Program-made: the position numbers and the translations under genes | The notes under the pieces: model-generated | Told to the model about the DNA's origin: nothing | What the model saw: only the letters and a program-made list of their open reading frames with translations | Database searches by the model: none | Shown here: positions 6,770 through 12,471 of the stretch, piece by piece | Numbering within the stretch: position 1 is the first letter of the stretch | Layout: each line of letters opens with the position of its first letter | Assembly: GCA_937915835.1 (NCBI GenBank) | Contig: CALGHA010000141.1 | Location: forward strand, 1-16,269 | Direction of reading: 5' to 3' | Length of the DNA stretch: 16,269 bases | Origin: an uncultured Fretibacterium sp. | GTDB taxonomy: Bacteria > Synergistota > Synergistia > Synergistales > Aminobacteriaceae

Positions 6770-8071
6770 TTACATTGCATAGCCGAACACTGCTGGAAGC
6801 CATAAACTTATGGACGGAATAAATGTCAGCAATAATAACGTGATTAGCATACACAGATAAAACGGGAGAGTTGCTTTCACGACTTTTTCCATCGGCAATT
6901 TCGCGACCGCTGAACCTATGAACAAGACAGCTCCGACGGGAGGAGTTAAGAGGCCAATTCCGCAATTGAGAATTACCATTACGCCGAACTGAATAGGATT
7001 AATCCCGATTGATTGCGCAACTGGAAGCAAAATAGGCGTTGCGATTAAAATTATCGGGGCCATGTCCATGATACAGCCTAAGAGTAAAAGTATTGCGTTG
7101 ATTAATAGCGCGACAACTATGGGATTACTTGATACGCTCGTGATTAATGCTGCTGCTTTTGCCGGAACATGAAGGATTGTTAAGCAATAACCAAACGCCG
7201 CCGATGTCGCAATCAGAATTAACACGATCGCTAAGGTTTCAACGCAAGTATCAAGAGCCTTCCAGACTCCGCGCCAGGTCAAGCCCTTGTAGACAAAAAC
7301 CGAGACGATAAGGGAATAAATTACCGCGATTGCCGCCGACTCCGTAGCTGTGAATACTCCGCCGACAACTCCAACAACGACGATTAAAACCGCCGCGAGT
7401 GCCCAAAATGAAGTCGCTAATTGCTGGAGAAAATATGACATGCTGAAGGGCTTACCTTTGGGATAATTTCTCTTCACTGAGATAATATACGAGCCAATCA
7501 TTAACGACACGGCCAATAAAGCACCGGGAATATATCCTGCCATGAATAAAGCTCCTACGGAAATTCCGCTAGCTGTAGTCGCGTAAATGACCATATTATG
7601 ACTTGGCGGGACTAATAAGCCTTCACACGATGAAGTTATAGTTACAGCCGTCGAAAAATCTGCGTCGTAACCTTGATCCACCATCATGGGGATTAAGATT
7701 GAGCCGAGTGAAGCCGTATCAGCAGAAGCCGAGCCGGAAATTCCGCCGAAGAAATAAGACGCGACGATATTAACCATTGCTAAGCCGCCTCTCATCCATC
7801 CGACAAGCGAATTAGCCAGCGCAATTAGCTTATCCGAAATTCCTCCGGATCCCATTAATACGCCCATTGTGATAAAAAACGGAACGGCCATCAACGAGAA
7901 CGACCAGATACCTTTTACCATTTGTTGAGGAAGAGTAACGAGAGCTTGACCCTGTGAAAGAAGGCAAAATACCGTCGATAACCCCACAGCATAAGCAATC
8001 GGAAATCGCAATAATATCATCGCAAAGAAACTTCCAAGCAAAATTAACGTCGAAATATCTTCAGGGCTCAT
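6770..8071 (-). CDS. TRAP transporter large membrane subunit (DctM family), first copy
   Basis: A 433-residue polytopic membrane protein and a clear paralogue of the DctM encoded at 4975-6258. Shared landmarks include FGGISGSASADTASLGS near 108-124, ISVKRNYPKG, GINPIQFGVM and LTPPVGAVLFIGS. It differs at the first substrate-side hairpin: SSCEGLLVPPSHN at 147-159, where the other copy has SSCIGPIIPPSVP. The difference suggests that the two modules carry different substrates or belong to different DctM subgroups. It starts two bases after the stop of its small subunit. An AGAGG lies in the end of that gene. Function: sodium-driven uptake of an organic acid or uronate, together with DctQ and an absent DctP. 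Confidence 0.93.
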   Translation of the reverse strand: MSPEDISTLILLGSFFAMILLRFPIAYAVGLSTVFCLLSQGQALVTLPQQMVKGIWSFSLMAVPFFITMGVLMGSGGISDKLIALANSLVGWMRGGLAMVNIVASYFFGGISGSASADTASLGSILIPMMVDQGYDADFSTAVTITSSCEGLLVPPSHNMVIYATTASGISVGALFMAGYIPGALLAVSLMIGSYIISVKRNYPKGKPFSMSYFLQQLATSFWALAAVLIVVVGVVGGVFTATESAAIAVIYSLIVSVFVYKGLTWRGVWKALDTCVETLAIVLILIATSAAFGYCLTILHVPAKAAALITSVSSNPIVVALLINAILLLLGCIMDMAPIILIATPILLPVAQSIGINPIQFGVMVILNCGIGLLTPPVGAVLFIGSAVAKLPMEKVVKATLPFYLCMLITLLLLTFIPSISLWLPAVFGYAM

Positions 8072-8073
8072 AA

Positions 8074-8589
8074 TTACTCATCCTCTTTCGTGAATAAATC
8101 CTCAAGTCTTAAGAATACCTGCTCAAGCTCAAAGATAATCATGCTTCCTCCAGCTACAGGAATAGGCAAATACATCCAGAAGCGGCTTAAACTCGGCAGA
8201 CTTTCATATTTCCCGAAACGAGCAAGAGGAGACTGACAAACTTTAATTCCATAGACGAGCATAATTATTCCCAGAGCAAGAACGGCCAAATCTGAGACCA
8301 AATCAAGAAATTTTACAAGTTTCTTCGGCATGTAATCATCAAACGCTGTCATACGAATATGCGCGCGCTTACGAATTGCCAATGTCGCCGACAACACAGC
8401 CATATAGACCATTAACGTCAAAACTATCTGTTCACTCCACGCAGGATCAGGAATAAACGAGACATAACGCCCCGTAACTGACATCGTCGTAATCGCGACA
8501 TCAGCAACAAGGAGCAATTTACATACAACCATGAGAATTTTATCCGTCCAGTCATAAACCGGGCGAAGAATAGCCTTAATTTTAGGCAT
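8074..8589 (-). CDS. TRAP transporter small membrane subunit (DctQ family), first copy
   Basis: A 171-residue protein with four predicted helices. Seen: VTGRYVSFIPDPAWSEQ near 38-54, followed by LMVYMAVLSATLAIRKRAH. The aromatic/acidic W-S-E pair after the first helix and the basic loop after the second are usual in DctQ proteins. It leads the four-gene Q-M-Q-M cluster. The ribosome-binding site is AAGGAG, about 12 bases before the ATG, a rather long spacing. It lies inside one arm of a perfect eight-base inverted repeat. No DctP gene precedes it. Instead, a small exported protein of unknown function ends 54 bases upstream. Confidence 0.87.
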   Translation of the reverse strand: MPKIKAILRPVYDWTDKILMVVCKLLLVADVAITTMSVTGRYVSFIPDPAWSEQIVLTLMVYMAVLSATLAIRKRAHIRMTAFDDYMPKKLVKFLDLVSDLAVLALGIIMLVYGIKVCQSPLARFGKYESLPSLSRFWMYLPIPVAGGSMIIFELEQVFLRLEDLFTKEDE

Positions 8590-8597
8590 GACAAATC

Positions 8598-8638
8598 TTC
8601 ACTCCTTAACATAAATTTTTAAAACGGGAGGGAGTGAA
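8598..8638 (-). promoter_or_regulatory. inverted repeat covering the ribosome-binding site of the first DctQ gene
   Basis: TTCACTCC at 8598-8605 and GGAGTGAA at 8631-8638 are perfect inverted repeats with a 25-base loop. In the minus-strand RNA the 3' arm contains the AAGGAGTG ribosome-binding site, so folding would hide it. The adjacent CCCTCCC offers a second register of pairing with the same site. It lies between the stop of the small exported gene and the DctQ start. It lacks the GC-rich stem plus U-run of a terminator. A role in lowering TRAP translation is inferred. Confidence 0.4.
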
Positions 8639-8643
8639 ATTTT

Positions 8644-9039
8644 CTATTTGCGCTGTTGAATGTCTTGATGAATTTCTGTGAGACGGGCTTTATTAGCTTC
8701 GGAAGCTGATTTGCCAGTTGATGAAGAAAAGGTATTTTTGCTCGTAATTTCGTCGGTGAAAATTATCGTTCGTGTACGCTGAATTTTTATGTGCTCAAGT
8801 ATTCTTGTTACGTCTGATTTTGAGAATACTGCGGTGAAATTCCTTGACTGCCCGGCTGTATCTATAGTGCTTCGGTTATGTTCGTCATTCGTGAAGGGCT
8901 GTGAATAATTAATATTGGCCGGTGCTGACACAAGAAATTTCTGACTGCTCAAATTCTCCGGAGAAGCGGAGACTGCGGACGAAACGAGCAATAAAATTAC
9001 AGCAAGGGAAAATGTAAACGCAAAAATTTTCCTGTTCAA
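8644..9039 (-). CDS. small exported protein of unknown function upstream of the TRAP genes
   Basis: A 131-residue protein with a good signal peptide (NRK, a long hydrophobic stretch, then SSAVSA with likely cleavage near residue 25). The remaining 106 residues are polar, rich in Ser, Thr, Asn and Lys, without cysteine and without a motif I recognise. It is far too short to be a TRAP binding protein (DctP, about 330 residues) and shows no DctP features. The start is TTG at 9039, seven bases after a strong AAGGAGG. The ATG five bases upstream is out of frame and closes after one further codon. A promoter lies just upstream, and no terminator separates the gene from the TRAP cluster 54 bases downstream, so co-transcription is likely. 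Confidence 0.6.
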   Translation of the reverse strand: MNRKIFAFTFSLAVILLLVSSAVSASPENLSSQKFLVSAPANINYSQPFTNDEHNRSTIDTAGQSRNFTAVFSKSDVTRILEHIKIQRTRTIIFTDEITSKNTFSSSTGKSASEANKARLTEIHQDIQQRK

Positions 9040-9074
9040 GTCATTCCCTCCTTTCTTATCTGGATAATGAGTGA

Positions 9075-9103
9075 AATATAACAGTTTGTTGAAATCCGCG
9101 CAA
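9075..9103 (-). promoter_or_regulatory. sigma-70-type promoter for the small exported gene and probably the TRAP cluster
   Basis: On the minus strand: TTGCGC at 9103-9098 (four of six), a 17-base spacer, then TATATT at 9080-9075 (five of six). It lies between the AGCS terminator and the TTG start, about 35 bases before the gene. Confidence 0.5.
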
Positions 9104-9119
9104 GGGAAAAATTATCGGC

Positions 9120-9159
9120 AAAAAAAATTCCCTCACCCGAAAATTTACAGGCAAGGGAA
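9120..9159 (-). terminator. intrinsic terminator after the AGCS symporter gene
   Basis: On the minus strand a 12-position stem pairs 9159-9148 (TTCCCTTGCCTG) with 9139-9128 (CGGGTGAGGGAA), including three G-U pairs. The loop is an A/T-rich eight-base sequence and eight T follow at 9127-9120. It begins about 20 bases after the AGCS stop codon. Confidence 0.85.
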
Positions 9160-9178
9160 AATGTTTACCAAGAAATTA

Positions 9179-10828
9179 TTACATAGCTGCCGCCGCAATT
9201 CCTAAGATTACAGCGAGGAAGCCTAATAATGTCTGTCGTCTATAAGCCGTGAGAAGTCCGAGAACTATAGCCAAGCTCGCGAAGACCTGACGATATGCGA
9301 AGAATGCTGTCATTCCCATTGCTACGGCGATAACTCCGAGAATAATATACTGAACTTTAGCAACAAGAACTTTCTGTACAGGTGATAAAATTCTGTCGCT
9401 CGGTGTTCCGAATTTCTCATCATAATCGCTGACAATCCGCTTCAGTGATACCGACAAAATCAGAAGTCCGATTAAGTTGGGAAGTGCCATAAGTCCGTTA
9501 AGAGTATCTGAAATGTCCCAAATGTTATTAAGGAATTGATTTCCCTCTGCTCCGATGAATTGGCCGCCTGCCGCTCCGATTACGATCATTGCGATCCACA
9601 AAATTTTCATGATTGGCTTGCACCAAACGCCGAATAAGTAAGTTACTGCCGTCTCAGCATACCAGTACCAGCCTAAAATTGTCGTGAAAGCGAAGAGTAA
9701 TAATCCAACTGAGAGAACATATTTTCCCGGTGCTCCTAATGCGTTCTCGAATGCCTGAAGAGTAAGCTGTGCTCCTGTAAGTTCCGGTGAGCTTGTGAGA
9801 GTTCCAGTTACCATTACGACAAGAGCCGTCATCGTGCAGATTACGATTGTGTCCATGAAGACCTCGAAAATTCCGTAAAATCCCTGCTGAACAGGATGCT
9901 CAACGCTCGCCGTCGCATGAACCATAGGCGCAGAACCCATACCGGCTTCGTTGGAGAAAACGCCTCTTGCAATTCCTCTCTGCACTGCCTCTTTAACTCC
10001 CCAGCCCGCTAATGCTCCGGGTAATGTCTCTAATGGATTATTGAACGCAAGGTGTACAGCACGTGAAACCGTCTCAGGTATCATTGAAGCGTTTGTAATA
10101 AGCACGAATGCTGAGCCGCCAATATAGAAAATTGCCATGAACGGAACTATGTAAGTCGTAACGGTTGATAAACTCTTAAGTCCGCCGATGATTACGAGAG
10201 CTACGAGGATTGCCATGACTATGCCGCTGTAAAGGTGATTAACTCCCCAGCCCATTGACATAGCTTCTGCCGCTGAGTTAGCCTGAGTTGCCGCACCAAT
10301 TCCGAACGATGCCAAGAACGCGAATAACGCGAACAGAATAGCTAATAACTTTCCGACGAATGCGCCAAGTCCTGAGCCGAGAACTTCTCCAGCACCCTTC
10401 TCAAGAATATACATCGTGCCTCCGCGCCAATCTCCGTCAGCGTCTTTCTGGCGATAATGAACGGCTAACGTAACTTCTGCAAACTTTGTGCACATACCGA
10501 AGACTGCCGAGATTAACATCCAGACTAAAGCACCAGGCCCGCCCAAATGCAAAGCTGTAGCAACACCCGCGACGTTACCAGTTCCGACAGTTGCCGCCAT
10601 AGCTGTAGCCATTGCCGCAAATGATGTGATTGACTTGTCAGCATCACTCTTTTTCCTGAAGCTGAAGACTTCGGACATCGCGTCAAAGAAATATCTGAAC
10701 TGAGGAATTCCCAGTAAAAGAGTTAAATATACTCCTGTTCCTACTAGTAAGATTAAAACGGGAGCTCCCCAGACAAAACTGTTGACGATCCCGTTGTAAT
10801 ACATGATTGTGTCCATAATGCCATTCAT
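9179..10828 (-). CDS. alanine or glycine:cation symporter (AGCS family)
   Basis: A 549-residue polytopic inner-membrane carrier that takes up alanine or glycine with sodium or protons. Seen: GTGNVAGVATAL at 82-93, the family signature GPGALVWM at 97-104 running into GMCTKFAEVTLAVHYR at 111-126, and the later conserved block GVFSNEAGMGSAPMVHATA near 290-308. These are diagnostic of AGCS (AlsT/DagA-type) proteins. The protein is longer than most members. After the usual end of the family core near residue 474 there are about 75 more residues with two or three further hydrophobic segments. Start: ATG 10828 is preceded by an in-frame stop. The only AGGAG is about 16 bases away, so initiation may be weak or may use ATG codon 5. 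The gene has its own promoter and a strong terminator. Its link to pectin use is not evident. Confidence 0.93.
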   Translation of the reverse strand: MNGIMDTIMYYNGIVNSFVWGAPVLILLVGTGVYLTLLLGIPQFRYFFDAMSEVFSFRKKSDADKSITSFAAMATAMAATVGTGNVAGVATALHLGGPGALVWMLISAVFGMCTKFAEVTLAVHYRQKDADGDWRGGTMYILEKGAGEVLGSGLGAFVGKLLAILFALFAFLASFGIGAATQANSAAEAMSMGWGVNHLYSGIVMAILVALVIIGGLKSLSTVTTYIVPFMAIFYIGGSAFVLITNASMIPETVSRAVHLAFNNPLETLPGALAGWGVKEAVQRGIARGVFSNEAGMGSAPMVHATASVEHPVQQGFYGIFEVFMDTIVICTMTALVVMVTGTLTSSPELTGAQLTLQAFENALGAPGKYVLSVGLLLFAFTTILGWYWYAETAVTYLFGVWCKPIMKILWIAMIVIGAAGGQFIGAEGNQFLNNIWDISDTLNGLMALPNLIGLLILSVSLKRIVSDYDEKFGTPSDRILSPVQKVLVAKVQYIILGVIAVAMGMTAFFAYRQVFASLAIVLGLLTAYRRQTLLGFLAVILGIAAAAM

Positions 10829-10850
10829 AATGGAAAATTACACACTCCTA

Positions 10851-10866
10851 CACGAATTAAATCGTG
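10851..10866 (-). other. small inverted repeat in the AGCS leader
   Basis: CACGA at 10851-10855 and TCGTG at 10862-10866 form a five-base stem with a six-base loop. It lies between the predicted transcription start and the AGGAG at 10849-10845. It is too weak for a terminator. It could be a leader hairpin or half of an operator, or chance. Confidence 0.25.
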
Positions 10867-10880
10867 AAAATTTTCTTGCT

Positions 10881-10908
10881 ATTATACAGAATTTCATGTT
10901 TTACGCAA
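10881..10908 (-). promoter_or_regulatory. sigma-70-type promoter of the AGCS gene
   Basis: On the minus strand: TTGCGT at 10908-10903 (four of six), a 16-base spacer, and a perfect TATAAT at 10886-10881 preceded by TG-like bases. Transcription would start about 45 bases before the ATG. The -35 box resembles the TTGCGC of the small exported gene further on. Confidence 0.6.
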
Positions 10909-10940
10909 ATTTACGGCAAATTACACGCTGAAGCGAAGGA

Positions 10941-12398
10941 TTAACGCTTAAACCAGAAGCCTAACACACAAAGCAGGATTGACACGCTGAAACCTGTAAA
11001 TAACGGCTCAACAGGAATTTTCATTAATGCTCCGATTATTGCGACCGTCGGCGAAAGAATTATCGAGGCAAGAATAAATCTCGGCGAAATTTTCCCTCTG
11101 AACCATAACGCGCAAGTCAACGGCATGAACACGACTGAAGCCCTCAGTGTCATTGAGAGAAATCCCAAATCGTTAATTGCTTGGACAGGAATAATATTAG
11201 CGATTGTTACGGCGATTATGAGCGTGATTATTATCGTGAGACGTGAGAAGAATAACTTGTGAGACTTAACCGGCAAAATATCCTCAACGGCGATTGCTGA
11301 AACTCCGAGCAAAAGTCCTGAACTGCCGCTTACAGTCGTAATTAAGAGAGTTCCGAGCATTATTCCGGCGAAAATTGGCGAGACATGATTAATTATGAAC
11401 GCGGGGAAAACTTGAATTGTGCTTGCGATTACCGGCAAATTGGGAACTTCAAGACCGAGTGAGATTAAAGCGTTGACTTCGGACTGAGTGAGGTAATTTG
11501 CCCGCATGAATAACCCGATGAATATTCCAGCAATCCCAATCGGAGGCACAAGCAAAGCTCCCCAAATCATTGCGGATTTAGCTTCCTTATCACCTTTGGA
11601 ACTCAGAATATATTGCATGTAACTCTGAGTTGAGAGAATACCCAGAATTAACGAGACACATGAGCCTAAATCCTTATAAACTCCTCGTGCTGTCAAGTTC
11701 AAATAACGATTGATGAAGTCCTCGTGTGAAAGAATTTTGCTGAGCCGGCCAATTTCAGAGTTAAGCAGGAAATTTTCAGCCGACGAAAAAGTTTCAACAA
11801 TTCCTCCTGACTTCGCAATCACCAGGATTAAGCACGCTATACACGAGACATAAAGCAAAGTCGTCTTGACAATTCCGCCCATTCCTGCCGCCCAAGTTCC
11901 GCCCATGACAATATACAGGCACATTAATATCACGGTCAAAATCGAAGCCGTAAAGGGATTAATCGACGGGTATAAAACTGGAATAAATCCGACGCAAGCT
12001 ATTACCTGAGCCAAAATACTAACGAAAGTTCCAGTCGTGCACAAAATTGCTCCGGCTTTTTCCGTCAATGCTCCGTAATTTTTCGAGATAATCTGAAACT
12101 GTGTAGTGCATCCTGATTTTCTCAAGGGCAGCGCGTAAAATAATCCCAGAAATAAACAGCCTAACCCCGAACCAACCGTGAACCACCATGCTGAAATCCC
12201 GAAGTTGAAAGCTAACTGAGCAGTTCCGAGCGTACATTGTGAGCCTAAAATTGTCCCGATTAATGCTCCTGTTGTTAAGGCCGTCGAAGCACGACCACCG
12301 CCGGTGAGAAAATCTGAGCTTCCTTGAACTTTTCGTCCCGCTAAAATTCCGGCTGAAGCTATGAGTATGATTACGAAAATTATTCCTGCTTCTATCAT
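10941..12398 (-). CDS. sodium:solute symporter family (SSS) carrier
   Basis: A 485-residue polytopic membrane protein of the sodium:solute symporter (PutP/PanF-type, LeuT-fold) family. Seen: the N-terminal helix followed by GRKVQGSSDFLTGGGR at 21-36, the typical first-loop pattern of this family. Then come ALTTGALIGTILGS and a run of about 13 hydrophobic segments to the basic C-terminus FWFKR. The substrate cannot be assigned. Family members carry proline, pantothenate, sugars or organic acids. Start: ATG 12398 lies 11 bases after AGGAG. The frame also opens at TTG 12419, but that codon would put the ribosome-binding site inside the gene, so it was rejected. The polygalacturonase terminator ends just upstream and no clear promoter lies between, so expression probably depends on read-through. 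The position directly behind the hydrolase gene makes a sugar-acid substrate attractive but unproven. Confidence 0.85.
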   Translation of the reverse strand: MIEAGIIFVIILIASAGILAGRKVQGSSDFLTGGGRASTALTTGALIGTILGSQCTLGTAQLAFNFGISAWWFTVGSGLGCLFLGLFYALPLRKSGCTTQFQIISKNYGALTEKAGAILCTTGTFVSILAQVIACVGFIPVLYPSINPFTASILTVILMCLYIVMGGTWAAGMGGIVKTTLLYVSCIACLILVIAKSGGIVETFSSAENFLLNSEIGRLSKILSHEDFINRYLNLTARGVYKDLGSCVSLILGILSTQSYMQYILSSKGDKEAKSAMIWGALLVPPIGIAGIFIGLFMRANYLTQSEVNALISLGLEVPNLPVIASTIQVFPAFIINHVSPIFAGIMLGTLLITTVSGSSGLLLGVSAIAVEDILPVKSHKLFFSRLTIIITLIIAVTIANIIPVQAINDLGFLSMTLRASVVFMPLTCALWFRGKISPRFILASIILSPTVAIIGALMKIPVEPLFTGFSVSILLCVLGFWFKR

Positions 12399-12417
12399 GA
12401 TAAATTTATCTCCTGAC

Positions 12418-12449
12418 AAAAAAATTGAGGCCGTATTAACAGCCCCAAT
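12418..12449 (-). terminator. intrinsic terminator between polygalacturonase and SSS genes
   Basis: On the minus strand a ten-position stem pairs 12449-12440 (ATTGGGGCTG) with 12433-12424 (CGGCCTCAAT), two pairs being G-U, around a TTAATA loop. Seven T follow at 12424-12418. The T-run ends a few bases before the AGGAG of the SSS gene, so the same sequence could set how much transcript continues into that gene. Confidence 0.85.
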
Positions 12450-12471
12450 TGTATATTATTCTCCGCAAAAA

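Noticed and set aside
6496..6780. A 94-residue frame on the minus strand within the second DctQ gene
   Set aside because: It overlaps the real DctQ in another frame, shows no family pattern and reads as a shadow.
6759..6965. N-terminal extension of the second DctQ frame to 6965
   Set aside because: It overlaps the end of the preceding DctM gene, has a composition unlike a DctQ protein, and ATG 6758 has a fitting ribosome-binding site.
8644..9039. Small exported protein as a DctP binding protein or its remnant
   Set aside because: It is about one third of DctP length, carries a complete signal peptide and a clean stop, and shows no DctP motif.
9002..9164. 14-base direct repeat GCAAGGGAAAATGT at 9002 and 9151
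   Set aside because: One exact 14-mer pair is about what chance gives in 16 kb. One copy lies in signal-peptide coding and the other in a terminator stem, with no sign of mobility.
10920..10945. Terminator after the SSS gene
   Set aside because: Only a three-base CGC/GCG stem with no T-run is present, which is too weak to call.
12399..12419. TTG start adding seven residues to the SSS symporter
   Set aside because: The added codons contain the AGGAG that serves ATG 12398, so they are leader and not protein.
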